Positions 49,101 to 60,316 of a DNA stretch of 64,000 nucleotides are shown piece by piece. The position numbers and the translations under genes were made by a program. Position 1 is the first letter of the stretch. Every line of letters starts with the position of its first letter. This DNA is from Allium sativum (taxonomy: Eukaryota; Streptophyta; Magnoliopsida; Asparagales; Amaryllidaceae), in the NCBI GenBank assembly GCA_030737875.1, contig CM060909.1, forward strand, positions 28,665,659 through 28,729,658. The letters run 5' to 3'. The notes beneath the pieces are model-generated. The model searched no databases. It saw nothing but the letters and a program-made list of their open reading frames with translations, and had not been told where the DNA came from.

Positions 49101-50597
49101 CTTAACCTCTTCAAAGATATCAGGATATTCTCAGACCACCCTTACAGATTGCAGATCATCGATGGACGAGTCAAGAGATTCAAGATAACATAACATGACG
49201 GGACCTCTAGGGTTACAAGAAATTTCTAGGGTATTACCGAGGCGAGTCATGAGCCTCACTACCCTATGCTCACAATCGAGGATGGCTCCATAACTGGACA
49301 ACCAATCCATGCCCAAAATCAACCCGTATCCCGTGAACCCAAGAACATAAGCATTACACGTGAATTCCACGGTCAAGATAGAAATCTTCAAATCCAGACA
49401 AATCATAGATAGATGGGCGGAACCCCCAATTGGATTTGAAACACTAACGGGATCCTCAACTAGACTAGTACTTAGGTGCAAACTTTCAACAATGTCAGAA
49501 GAAATAAAACTATGTGATGCGCCAGAATCAAATAAGGTGCGAACAGGATAATCAGAAATATAAACAAGGCTTTCTACAGAAATACTACCTCGGTCCTGAA
49601 CTGGAGCAGTGTTGAGAGCATGCACTTTCCCTCCAGAAGGTCCTGCATGCTGATTCTGCCCTTGCCCTTGTCCTTGCTTCTTGGGGCAATCCTTGCTAAA
49701 GTGTCCAGTCTCTCCACAATGAAAGCATTCGCCCCGCTTCCTCTTCTTCTTTCTGCAATCCTTGGCTATGTGCCCAATAATCCCACAGAAGTTGCATTTT
49801 CTTGGGTCCTTTGCCTTGGCCTTGTTGCCCTTGTTGTTCTTGTTGTTCTGATTGCTCTGATTTCCTCCCCACTTGGAGTCCGTCTTCTTGGTTTGAGTCT
49901 CATTAGTCTTGACTTCCTTCTTGCCATTCTTATCGTCTCCTTGAAGCAATGTCATGTCTACTAGGCCTTCGAAAGTGGCCCCCATGGGTATATGAGATAG
50001 GGCTAAACCTTGTAATGGCTCATTCAACCCTCGTGCAAAGCGTGAAGCCTTCTTCTGGGGTGTATTAACCATGTCCAAACCGAATCGAGCGAGCTGGTTA
50101 AACTTATTCACATATTCCCTCACTGTCATGTCCCCTTGCTTCAAAGATATAAACTTCTCCAATTGCAGATTCGCCTCAGCTGATGATAGAAACTTAAGCC
50201 CAAACCTCGTCCTAAAGTCGGCCCAAGTCTCTATAGGTCTAGTAGCATTGGTGACCTCCCACCAATAAGCAGCTTCTTCTTTTAATAGCCATGCTGCCAA
50301 TAAAACCTTTCTATGGTCTTCCACATCAAAGATAGCGAAAAGATCTTCAGTTTCTTTCAACCAATTTCTCGCCTCCACAAAAGTCTCCATCCCAATAAAA
50401 TTCTTGCCACCCATCTCCTTAAAGTCCTTGCAAACCTTTGCGAAATCTGCTTGTGGATGCTGAGGAGGGGGAGGAGGAGGAGGAACCTCAGTTACGGTGG
50501 GGGTATTTGCTGGGCCCTCATCGTTGGCCCTAGCTTCCAAGTACCTCCGGAACCATCCGGGAATGGTTACTCCCTCGGGAAGGTTAAGATCGGCCAT
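46113..50597 (-). pseudogene. Element B gag-pol polyprotein with three in-frame TGA codons
   Basis: Starts MADLNLPEG at 50597. Right to left: Gag core (AAWLLKEEAAYWWEV), two zinc knuckles (CNFCGIIGHIAKDC, CFHCGETGHFSKDC, about 49690-49805), protease LFDSGAS (about 49520), RT with [20 protein letters not shown] and [11 protein letters not shown] (about 48560-48600), and RNase H ([13 protein letters not shown]). Then integrase with HHSKMTIHPG zinc site, SMDFVDGLP, SDRDP and QTESVNRVLEDL, a KLAPRFIGPFP motif and a chromodomain-like end. TGA stops at 49131-49133, 47586-47588 and 46686-46688 fall where A has Arg codons. The frame is otherwise continuous, so it looks like a recently killed copy. 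The product would copy and integrate the element. Confidence 0.94.
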
Positions 50598-50777
50598 GCT
50601 GAAAAAGGAAAAGATAGATTTAGAACGAGGAAACGAAGGATAGTGCTAATGGCTTTTGGGGAATAGCCTTTTAAAATAACTAGACTTTTCTTTGGAAAAT
50701 ACTTAATTGGTTTTGAAAATAGTTTTCCAAAAAGGTAAATTTTAAAAACACTTTTGCTCAAATCTTGTAAACCTTAT

Positions 50778-50789
50778 GCTCTGATACCA
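50778..50789 (-). other. Element B primer-binding site (tRNA-iMet)
   Basis: TGGTATCAGAGC on the minus strand, two bases from the 5' LTR end. Confidence 0.9.
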
Positions 50790-50791
50790 AA

Positions 50792-53072
50792 TGTAACACC
50801 CCACCTCCGCCAGTGCCACTCTTGCAAGCACACTAGCTTTGGAGGGGCGTTAAACAAGGTAAACATGCATGCAGATATCACAAGACAGAACGTATAAGTA
50901 AAACAGAGTAGTAAAGCAGCGGATAAAACTAGCATTTCAAAACCATAGTCAAGTTACATCAAAGTACTTGGTCATTATTTTCCCATAAAACAAAGTCTAG
51001 AACATAAACTGAAAACTGAAAAAGAAACATAAAGTAACTATCCCCAAAGTAGCATAAGGCCATAGCATGCTCAAACCATACGTGAGCTATCCAGAAAAGC
51101 AGCTAAAGATCCAAGCTAGGTACCAGTGTTCCCACCCTGTAAACCTGAGGGGGGAAACGGAAGAAAAGAGGCGAAAGAAAACGGGTCAGTCAAAAAGACC
51201 GGTAAGTCCTATCTACTATTAGTATAAAAACTCATAAAGTTAACTGAACATGTAAAACAGAGATGAGATGTAGGGTGATAGCTGGCATGGTGAAAAGTTA
51301 ACAAGATAGATCAAGTGTGGCATCGCATATACAAGGTTAAGTTGCACCAGGTGTGTGCTAGTATTCCAATCCATGTCAAGTATAAACAAGAAATGATCCC
51401 TTGGCCCAAAGCTGGCCCACATCATGAGATGACCTAAATCGAGGTCCAACTACTCGGTCTAGTCGATCGGCTCCCTATAAGCCTAACTCGTCGTGTATCG
51501 GTGTCATACGATCCAAACATGAAATGTAGTCGACTGTGCTAGGTCCACTCTAGTGTGTATCCGGCCCTAGGGTGTCAACCACTGACACGAAACAAGCACG
51601 CACAGTCAAAACCTACTGGTGCCCAAGTCTGTCTTTCATCCCCGGACAATGTGCACGACCATGGTCCGTCGGAATCTACTATGGCGCACCTACTTTTGCC
51701 ATCTTTTTGGTCGCTTACACTCCAGCCCGGTAATCGTGCCCCACCCTAGCCTAGTCCCTAGGGTATCCGATACTCCCTAGTGGGTTACTGCTGAGAAGGA
51801 CCGCGTAACTAGGGTTTTCTAGTGGGTTAAGTGTGGTTAACCCCATCCAATCAAGTATCAAGTTGGTTAAGTGTACCCAAGGTTCATGACTTAACCGCGT
51901 CAACCCATCATGTTTAATTGGTTAAGTATTCAAGTGGTCCATGACTTAACCCTACCATGTGGCATTAATTAATTTAATGCACCCAACCTCTCACATTAGA
52001 CCTTGTTGTGGTTACTAGTTAAGCCGGGCGGGTCCGGGTAGCTTTACACCACAACTTAGTCTAACATCGGGTTTCAAGTGCGACATGACCAACTACTCAC
52101 ATTGGGTCCTTTTGCTTGTAGCCACTAGTTAAGCCGGTCGGTTCCGGGTAGATTTATGCTACAAACTCAACCCAACCTCGAGTTGGCCATACTCATATTT
52201 TCTAAGTGTCATGTCCATCATTATGTTTACAACCATAATCACAAGTCAATGTTCATGTCATATTTTAAAACCATGTTTTCATGTCATTAATATTACCCAA
52301 ACCCAACGCATTCCCATCGCATGTACGTTTCGCATAACATAACATAGATCAAAAGAGGGAACTTGGCAAAAGCATGACAAAAGGGCATAAGGTAATAAGG
52401 TTGGCCACAAGTTAAACATGGTGGCATATGAGGCATAAATATGTTCATTTAAACTTGCATGTTACATGCACAACATTCAAACTTAGCGAATAGGTGATAC
52501 ATGGTCCCAGATGACATAGGATGATGACTAGAAGTTCGCATACAACATTATATGCAAGTTATCATATATGTTATGAGAGTTCTCATGTTGCATAATGCAA
52601 CATTTCAAATCAAAGGTCATAGCTTTCTATGCACAAAGTCAAGGTGAGAGCTTTACAAGCATGCATAGAATAAATTTATGCATAACATGATAGGATCAAA
52701 GCACATATCATACTTAGGCCCAAACTCAAACTTGCAACATGTCATAATTAACTTCATAGTTAGAATCTAAGAGTAGTATAGGGCTTACGATGCTATGAAG
52801 ACTAGAATTAATATAAAATAAGATTGAGACGAAGCCACACTAGCAAATCCGCAACCAAAGACGATAAACTCCACTTCAAGACTTGAAAACAAGAAGGAAT
52901 AACCCCAAAGACAAAGAAAGATGGCTCTTTTACTTAAGAAAGATGGCTCCTTTATGACATAGATTGATTTGAGACACTCATGCTCTCATGAAGAAGGTGG
53001 AGGCCATGATTAGTGAACATTTGGGCAGCATTTAGTTGTAGGAATGATTAATGAAGGTTTAGGCTAGGTCTA
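50792..53072 (-). repeat. Element B 5' LTR (right), first part
   Basis: Matches the left LTR up to TAGGTCTA, where element C begins. Hairpin at 51187-51201, where the 3' arm changes to GACCG (a G-U pair in the minus-strand RNA). The structured modules lie at about 52010-52165. The remaining 508 bp are at 62832-63339. Confidence 0.93.
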
Positions 53073-55586
53073 TGTAACGACCCGCATTCTACGCATCATA
53101 GAATCGTAGAATATTTATTTCTGTCACATACGAAGTCGTATGGTCATGTAACTTTGGGGGACGACTATTGGGGTCATTTCCCATGTTCATGATTTTTCCC
53201 GATTTTTAATGACCATTTTACCCCTAGTTATCACTGTTTTGGCCATAACTTTTGACTGGAAAGGAATTTTGACCTGAAACCACTTCCATTGGCTCCGGAT
53301 GATGGTTTCTCTTTCCGTAGAGTGGTCACATTAGCCAAACGGACTTACCGTTTGGGAGATATGGCTGAAACAAGTTTCAGATGGTGAAAAACAGCTTAAT
53401 TGGGCTTAACCGGGTGATTAACAGCTAGGCCCAAAAGGGAATTTCGGGATTAGGAGTTTAAAAGGGCTGTTAGGGTTTGGAGAATACTTTTTTCTCATTT
53501 TTCAGCCGTCACTATTCATTCCTCTTAACCTAGCCATGGCCTCCACCCTCTAAATCTCTTCAAAACACATCTTAATCACTTTCTAATTGAAGATTAGGCT
53601 TAGCAAACATCAAATCAAGGAGTATTAGCACGAGAACCGAGGTAGAGCTGCTGTGTAAGATTGGGAACAACGCCAAATCAGAGAATATTTCAGTTTTGGG
53701 GTTTTAGTGGTGGCAAAGGTGAGTGATTAGCTTGCTTTTACACTAATTACTGTTAATTATGGGTAATTAGTGAAGATTAGCGAATTTATACATTAATAAA
53801 TTCTGGAAAAATTCCTAAAATTCTATAATGATGTTTTATGGCTCTGATAAAAATTTGGGCTAATTTGGATAAGTTTTGCTAATTGTATGCATAATCACGG
53901 TTAAGAAGGATTAAGGGGAAAACATGGGTTTCTGGGTATGTTTGATCTAAAGTATTTCATGTAAATGATGTTTTAATGTTTGTGATTGATTCTATATGTT
54001 GTTACTGCTGTTTGGAATGTTTTGCAATGTCATAGGAAGTTTAGAAAGGTTGAAAACGCCGTCGTTCGGCGAAAATAGCTTGCTGGAAAAAGTTGCAGAT
54101 TTTCAGAACCGGTTAGGAAGAACACCCGATCCGAACCGGATAGGAGGAGGAGATCCGATCCGAACCGGATAGGAGGAGGAGATCCGATCCGAACCGGATA
54201 GGAGGAGTAGATCCGATCCGAACCGAATAGAAGGAGGAGATCCGAACCGAACCGGATAGGAGGAGACACCCGAACCGAACCGGATAGGAGGAGACACCCG
54301 AACCGAACCGGATAGGAGGAGGAGATCCGATCCGAACCGAATAGAAGGAGGAGATCCGAACCGAACCGGATAGGAGGAGACACCCGAACCGAACCGGATA
54401 GGAGGAGGAGATCCGAACCGAACCGAATAGAGGAGGAGATCCGAACCGAACCGGATAGGAGGAGGATGCCCGAACCGAACCGAATAGGAGGAAGAGACCC
54501 GAACCGAACCGAAGAAGACCATAACCCGAGATGCAAAGGTAGTCCAAATGGGAAGTTTGTACCAAGGATTCAGATGGGAATCAACGAGTTAACTTCATGA
54601 TTGGGCTTTGCTGCGGGACGTGTGCTAAGGGGCTGTCGATGTCTGTAACTTTGGATCACTATGTATAGGGGGTACGTGAACGGATTCAGGGCCACAGTGG
54701 TCTAGGTACGACTAAAAGAGCTATAGACCAATGAAGTGGGGTCATTTGTAAAGGTTTAGTCATGACTCCATGGGGTAAGCTTGGTGGTAGCAGTAGTTGT
54801 ACAAGCCGAACTCCGTCACTACTTCGATGGGTCTAGTGGTTGAAAGCGGTATACATCGTATGCTTTATGCACTGAGTGAGAGATGTGAGGATGGTTGCCA
54901 TGATTGAATTGTTTGCTATCCCTATGACATGCACACCCCCACCCCCGTATTTCTTTACACCATATGTTGATGGCACCTTAGAGTATTGTACAGTATGTAG
55001 TGCTAACTCTTTGGTTGCAGGTCCAGGTTCAGGTATGGTTTAGTATACCTGTTATTGTTCTGTTTAGCTGCTTATCGCTCATACCAGACTTTTTGTCTGA
55101 CCCAGAGTTTTATGTCTCTTCTTATTACTCTGGGTGCTCACACGAGCAGACTAGAGACAGGTTAGCTGGTGATGCACGGGTAGATAATCCGGAGACGAGC
55201 AGGAGGCTTCCACGTAATATATATATATAGTATTCTCCCTGTGTTGTCGAAGATCACTGCTTGGGCATTGGTGGTGTATCTTCCACTTTAGCTTTCTTTT
55301 GTTTAGAGACAGTAGATTTTGAAAAGTTGTAATAAGCTGTATTTGGATTTCCGCTGCTCTGATGTTGACATTTATTATTAGTTATCAGCTTATGCACTGT
55401 CTCACCTGTTTTATGTCAAGTATGTTATTGATATATTTTATTCCATGCGCTGTGAGACATTCTACAGGTTCCTTGATTAGTTCATTCTCTTCTTTCTTTT
55501 CTTATGACGACCGTTCCGTGCCAGTTGGACATGTGTACAGCGCACACTTGGAGGAAGTGTCGGTTGGTGCGGGGCGGGCCGTCACA
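53073..55586 (+). repeat. Element C 5' LTR
   Basis: TGTAACGACCC...GTCACA, 2514 bp. Contains the minisatellite (54122-54515), the hairpin CAGACTTTTTGTCTG (55085-55099) and a TATATATATATAG stretch (about 55219-55230). The frame at 55000-55230 and those across the minisatellite are not genes. Confidence 0.95.
54122..54515. repeat. 28-30 bp minisatellite in element C 5' LTR, about 13 units
   Basis: Purine-rich units around GATCCGAACCGAACCGGATA and AGGAGGAG, with linker variants (GATCCGATCC, ACACCC, GTAGATCC). The same array with the same unit order occurs at about 61367-61760 in the other LTR, as expected from copying during reverse transcription. The overlapping minus-strand frames translate into RFGSDLLLLSG-type repeats and are artefacts. 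Confidence 0.93.
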
Positions 55587-55588
55587 CT

Positions 55589-55600
55589 TGGTATCAGAGC
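55589..55600 (+). other. Element C primer-binding site (tRNA-iMet)
   Basis: TGGTATCAGAGC two bases after the LTR end. It starts a leader of about 185 bp (55601-55784) with no coding signal before the polyprotein ATG. Confidence 0.93.
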
Positions 55601-55784
55601 TCTAGGTTGCGTAGTTAACCTAGGGAAGTTATCAGGGAGAGATAATATACGTATACGAGAGAGCGTATTTGTGGTTATTTTGGTTTTCAAAAGCTATATA
55701 TATACTATTAGTAGTATAAGAATGAAGTCGTACTGCACTAGCACCACTATGGAATCGTTAATCGTTTCCTTTTTCAGATTGACG

Positions 55785-58700
55785 ATGAGCCGAGATACTA
55801 GAGGTGCTGGTAGGGGAGCCAATAATGGGAATGCTGCTGACATGAGGACGATGTTTACTGACCTCATGAGAGAGATGCTTAGAGATGTACGGGGGGCAGC
55901 TCCCAATGGTGGAAATGGTGGTGGTCCAATAGTGCAGGCGCCAAGAGTTGACTTCGCCAAGCTGAATAAGGATTATACTAGCCTTGGTGGGAAGCCATTC
56001 CACGGTACGGAGTCGGCCACAGATGTTCAGGATTGGTTGGATAGTTGCGAACGTATCTTCGAGGATTTGGGTATCGAGGATGCGATGAAGAGAAAGCTAG
56101 CGTCCCGTCAGCTGCAAGGGCGGGCAATGAATTGGTGGAATGCTATAAAGGCAGCTACTCCCGAAGATCAGATTACTTGGGAGCAGTTTAAAGCTCGCTT
56201 TAGCGAGAAGTTCATTCCAGCTGCTCAGAAGTCAGTGCTATTTAAGAAATTCTTGGAGCTCAAGCAGAATGGCAGAGCTGTCTCGGAGTACATTGCTGAA
56301 TTCGACACTTTGTCAAAGTATGGGTTATCTCTTATTGATACTGCCGAGAAGAAGAATGAGAAATTCATAACTGGGTTAGATCAGTACTTAGGGGAAAGGC
56401 TTATTAACCACATCGATGAGAAGTTCGAGTCGATTGTGGGGAAAGCATTAAGATCAGAGAGTCTCTACCCTAAGCCGAAGACTGAAGTTGCATCCGCAGA
56501 TGAGCCAAAGCCACAAGCAAGTGGTGGAGGCAAGGGTGGTTCCCAGAATAAAAGAAAGCAGAGTCAGACTAAGGATGGCCAGAAGAAAAAGAATAAACAA
56601 GATGTTGAGTGCTTCAGCTGTGGTAAGAAGGGCCATTATGCTAGTAATTGTCGGGCCAAGCCAGCGGATAGGAAGTGCTTCAACTGTGGCCAAATGGGAC
56701 ATCACAAGGACAAGTGTCCGCAACCCCCTAAAGAAAAGCAAATGGTGAAAGCATACGCCCTTAATGCTATTCCTTCTTCGTCGAACGCCCCAACAGCGGC
56801 GGAGAAGGGAAAGAATGTCGTCATTCAAGGTATGCTTTCTGTTTATGATGTTCCTGTTAGAGTTTTGTTTGATACCGGAGCTTCCAGTTCTTTCATATCT
56901 AGTGACCTGGTAGATAGGTTGGGATTGGAGCCCGAGATTGTCGATAGACCTTTAGTAGTGACGAACCCGATTGGTGGTTCTACTAGCCTTAGCATGATTT
57001 GTCGTAATGTGGTCTTATCGAGTCATGGATGCATGTTTGTTTGTGATTGCTTTGTTTTGGGCTTCACTGGGTTTGGCATTATTTTGGGAGTAGATTGGCT
57101 CCGAAGATACGGGGTGGTGGTAGACTGTGAGGGCTTTTTGGTGACAGCTAGAGCGGATGATGGGCGGAGGATAGTGTTTGGTGGTCTACCCAGTGTGGGG
57201 GTATTGGCTAGTTTTCTAAACTCCCTCGACATTCCGCATAGTGAGTTGTCAGGTTTGCCCGTGGTTGGCCAGTATCCGGATGTCTTCGAAGAAGTGACCG
57301 GACTTCCACCACACCGAGAGATTGAGTTCCGTATTGATTTGGTAAAGGATGCCAGGCCTATAGTGATGCCACTTCGTCGTATGGCACCAAGAGAGCAGCG
57401 AGAGCTCGAGGTGCAAGTCAGCGATCTTTTGAAGAAGGGATTTATCAGAAGGAGTGTTTCTGAATGGGGAGCACCAGTTGTGTTTGCTACCAAGGCGGAT
57501 GGTTCCCTTCGTTTGTGTGTAGACTACCGCGAGTTGAATAAAGTGACGAGGAAGAACAAGTATCCTCTACCGCGGATAGATGATTTGTTTGATCAGTTGA
57601 GTGATGCAAGAGTATTTTCTCAGTTGGATCTCGCGACAGGTTTTCATCAGCTTAGAGTGGAAGCTGAGAGTATAGCTAAAACGGCATTTCGGACGCCGTC
57701 TGGGTTTTATGAGTGGTTGGTCATGCCATTCGGGCTGACCAATGCCCCAGCATATTTTGTGGATCTTATGAATAGGGTATTCAGAGATCAGTTGAATAAG
57801 TTTGTCCTTGTGTTCGTTGATGATATTTTGGTCTACTCGAGGACAGAGGAAGAACACAAGGGACATTTAAGAATAGTGATGGAGGTGTTGAGAAAACACC
57901 AATTGAAAGCAAAGTTTTCTAAGTGTCACTTCTGGAAGAGGGAAGTGAGGTTCTTGGGCCACGTTGTATCAGAGAATGGTATTGCCGTAGACCCGGCAAA
58001 GGTGGCTACGGTACAGGATTGGCCTACGCCCAAGAATGCAACAGACGTAAGAAGTTTCTTGGGATTAGCGGGATATTATCGTAAGTTTATCCAAGGCTTC
58101 TCCAAGATAGCAGCACCGTTGACTCAGTTGACAAAGAAGAATCAAGCTTTTGTTTGGAACGAAAGGTGCGAGGATGCATTCAAGAGTCTAAAAGAAAAGT
58201 TGACAAGTGCACCAGTGTTAGTCATTCCCAAGGGGAGTGAAGAGATGACGATATATACAGATGCTTGTGGTATCGGACTAGGTGCTGTGTTGATGCAAGG
58301 TGGTAGGGTTGTAGCTTATGCAAGCAGGCAACTGAAACCGCATGAGAAGAGGTATCCTATCCATGATTTGGAATTGGCAGCGATCGTATTCGCATTGAAG
58401 ATGTGGAGACATTATCTCTTGGGAGAAAGATTCGAGCTGTTTACTGATCATAAGTCGCTGAAGTATCTTTTCTCTCAAAAGGATTTGAATCTTCGTCAGC
58501 AGAGGTGGTTAGAGTTCTTAGCTTCATATGATTTCGACATCGCATATACACCGGGAAAGGGCAATGCCGTAGCCGATGCGTTGAGTCGAAGACATGCCAG
58601 TTTAGGGGCTATGTTCCTTGAATGGAAGCAACTGGAGTATATCGCGGGGTTTGATTTCAGACCAAAGTGCGAATTGGACCCAGAAATGTTAGCAAGTTTG

Positions 58701-60161
58701 ACGATCAGACCCATTTTAATTGAGCGGATCGGCTCTAGTCAGAGGGACGATCCTAACCTATTGGAAATCATCTCCAAGTTAGAGATGGGTATCGATGAGG
58801 AGATGAGCAAGTATGGGCTTGATCAAGATGGATGGCTTAGAAAGAATGGAAAGCTCGTTGTACCTAATGTCAATGGATTGAGAGATGAAGTGCTTAGAGA
58901 ATGTCATCACTCAAAACTGACTATACACCCCGGTGGTAATAAGATGTATCGAGACATGAGACAGACTTACTACTGGGAAGGGATGAAAAGAGACGTTGGG
59001 GAGTTTATATCCAAATGCATGAATTGCCAGCTAGTTAAAGCCGAGCAAAAGAAGCCTAGTGGGTTGTTACAGCCATTAGAAATTCCCGAATGGAAATGGG
59101 AGCAAGTCTCGATGGATTTCATTGATGGTTTACCAAGGACTAGATCGGGACATGATAGCATTTGGGTGATTGTGGACCGATTAACCAAAAGTGCAAGATT
59201 TATACCGGTCAGATCGACCAGAACGGCAGCTAAGTTAGCAGAATTGTATATGAAGTGGGTAGTGAGATTCCATGGAGTACCTAAAAGCATTGTGAGTGAC
59301 CGAGACCCGTTGTTCACTAGTGGGTTTTGGAAGAGCTTACAAGAAGCTCTAGGGTCAGAGTTACATCTCAGTACCGCATATCATCCTCAGACCGACGGTC
59401 AGACGGAGAGGGTGAATCGTATTTTGGAAGATCTCTTGAGAGCATGTATATTGGATTTTGGTGGATCATGGGATGACCATTTGCATCTAGTAGAGTTTGC
59501 ATATAATAATAGCTACCAATCCAGTATCGGTATGGCTCCGTTTGAAGCTTTGTACGGAAGACCGTGCAACTCACCATCATGTTGGATAGAGACTGGCGAG
59601 AAGTTTATGCTTGGACCAGATGTGGTGAGGGAAACTTCAGATAAGATTAAGATCATTCAACAACGAATGAAGGCTGCCCAGGATAGGCAGAAGAGTTATG
59701 CTGATAAGAGGAGAAGAGACTTAAAATTCTCCGTTGGCGACTTGGTGTTTGTCAAGATTTCTCCGTTGAAGAGCGTAATACGATTTGGCAGGAGAGGCAA
59801 GTTGGCACCAAGATTCGTTGGCCCATTCCCTGTTCTTGAACTAGTCGGGAATTTGGCATATAGAATTGACTTACCGGAGAAGATGGCGGGAGTTCATAAC
59901 GTATTTCATGTTTCCCAACTAAGGAAGTTCGTTCACGACTCAGATATGACTATTTCACCTGATCAGTTGGAGGACCTCGAAGTAGAACCCGAGGCGGTTG
60001 GGAACCGCAAGCCGGTCCGTATTGTCGAGCACGACATGAAGCAACTTCGAAGGAAGGCGGTGAAGCTAGTCAAGGTACAGTGGAGCGAGAACGAGAATGA
60101 TTGTACTTGGGAGACAGAGGATAACATTAAGAAGTCACACCCAGAACTCTTTGCCTGGTAA
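55785..60161 (+). CDS. Element C gag-pol polyprotein, 1458 aa, intact
   Basis: The open frame runs from 55362, but that part lies in the [14 protein letters not shown] at 55785 is the first plausible start after the primer site. Domains (residues from this start): Gag core about 60-190, zinc knuckles [14 protein letters not shown] (276) and [14 protein letters not shown] (298), aspartic protease DTGAS (363), and RT with FVDD (677-680). RNase H follows with YTDACG (Asp 826), then the integrase zinc site from about 1041 and the integrase triad Asp1111, Asp1172, Glu1208 with the usual 35-residue D-E spacing. [11 protein letters not shown] and a chromodomain-like [19 protein letters not shown] end it. 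All catalytic residues I can check are present. The single-frame gag-pol is normal for this group. The product makes particles, copies the RNA and integrates it. The chromodomain is thought to guide insertion into heterochromatin. Confidence 0.96.
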   Translation: MSRDTRGAGRGANNGNAADMRTMFTDLMREMLRDVRGAAPNGGNGGGPIVQAPRVDFAKLNKDYTSLGGKPFHGTESATDVQDWLDSCERIFEDLGIEDAMKRKLASRQLQGRAMNWWNAIKAATPEDQITWEQFKARFSEKFIPAAQKSVLFKKFLELKQNGRAVSEYIAEFDTLSKYGLSLIDTAEKKNEKFITGLDQYLGERLINHIDEKFESIVGKALRSESLYPKPKTEVASADEPKPQASGGGKGGSQNKRKQSQTKDGQKKKNKQDVECFSCGKKGHYASNCRAKPADRKCFNCGQMGHHKDKCPQPPKEKQMVKAYALNAIPSSSNAPTAAEKGKNVVIQGMLSVYDVPVRVLFDTGASSSFISSDLVDRLGLEPEIVDRPLVVTNPIGGSTSLSMICRNVVLSSHGCMFVCDCFVLGFTGFGIILGVDWLRRYGVVVDCEGFLVTARADDGRRIVFGGLPSVGVLASFLNSLDIPHSELSGLPVVGQYPDVFEEVTGLPPHREIEFRIDLVKDARPIVMPLRRMAPREQRELEVQVSDLLKKGFIRRSVSEWGAPVVFATKADGSLRLCVDYRELNKVTRKNKYPLPRIDDLFDQLSDARVFSQLDLATGFHQLRVEAESIAKTAFRTPSGFYEWLVMPFGLTNAPAYFVDLMNRVFRDQLNKFVLVFVDDILVYSRTEEEHKGHLRIVMEVLRKHQLKAKFSKCHFWKREVRFLGHVVSENGIAVDPAKVATVQDWPTPKNATDVRSFLGLAGYYRKFIQGFSKIAAPLTQLTKKNQAFVWNERCEDAFKSLKEKLTSAPVLVIPKGSEEMTIYTDACGIGLGAVLMQGGRVVAYASRQLKPHEKRYPIHDLELAAIVFALKMWRHYLLGERFELFTDHKSLKYLFSQKDLNLRQQRWLEFLASYDFDIAYTPGKGNAVADALSRRHASLGAMFLEWKQLEYIAGFDFRPKCELDPEMLASLTIRPILIERIGSSQRDDPNLLEIISKLEMGIDEEMSKYGLDQDGWLRKNGKLVVPNVNGLRDEVLRECHHSKLTIHPGGNKMYRDMRQTYYWEGMKRDVGEFISKCMNCQLVKAEQKKPSGLLQPLEIPEWKWEQVSMDFIDGLPRTRSGHDSIWVIVDRLTKSARFIPVRSTRTAAKLAELYMKWVVRFHGVPKSIVSDRDPLFTSGFWKSLQEALGSELHLSTAYHPQTDGQTERVNRILEDLLRACILDFGGSWDDHLHLVEFAYNNSYQSSIGMAPFEALYGRPCNSPSCWIETGEKFMLGPDVVRETSDKIKIIQQRMKAAQDRQKSYADKRRRDLKFSVGDLVFVKISPLKSVIRFGRRGKLAPRFVGPFPVLELVGNLAYRIDLPEKMAGVHNVFHVSQLRKFVHDSDMTISPDQLEDLEVEPEAVGNRKPVRIVEHDMKQLRRKAVKLVKVQWSENENDCTWETEDNIKKSHPELFAW

Positions 60162-60316
60162 GATTTTGACTTCGATTTAGTTTTCCGCATGCTAGGATAG
60201 GCTTGTTTGCTTGTTTTGCATGTTTGATTGTTGTACGTGGCTGTTAGGCATGCGGGATCCTTTGTATGTTTTGGGTTAAGGAATTTCGGGGACGAAATTT
60301 CTTAAGGGGGGGAGAG
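60162..60316 (+). other. Element C 3' untranslated stretch and polypurine tract
   Basis: Short spacer after the stop. It ends with TTAAGGGGGGGGAGAG (about 60302-60316) against the 3' LTR, the plus-strand primer. GGGGACGAAATT just before it (60288-60299) is shared with elements A, B and E in their own orientation. Confidence 0.9.

Noticed and set aside
54030..54565. Repetitive RFGS-type proteins on the minus strand (also 61275-61810)
   Set aside because: Translation of the C LTR minisatellite in three frames, antisense to the element. No independent gene signal.
55362..55784. N-terminal extension of the C polyprotein
   Set aside because: The first 141 codons lie in the 5' LTR, primer site and leader. 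The start at 55785 fits Gag proteins of this family better.
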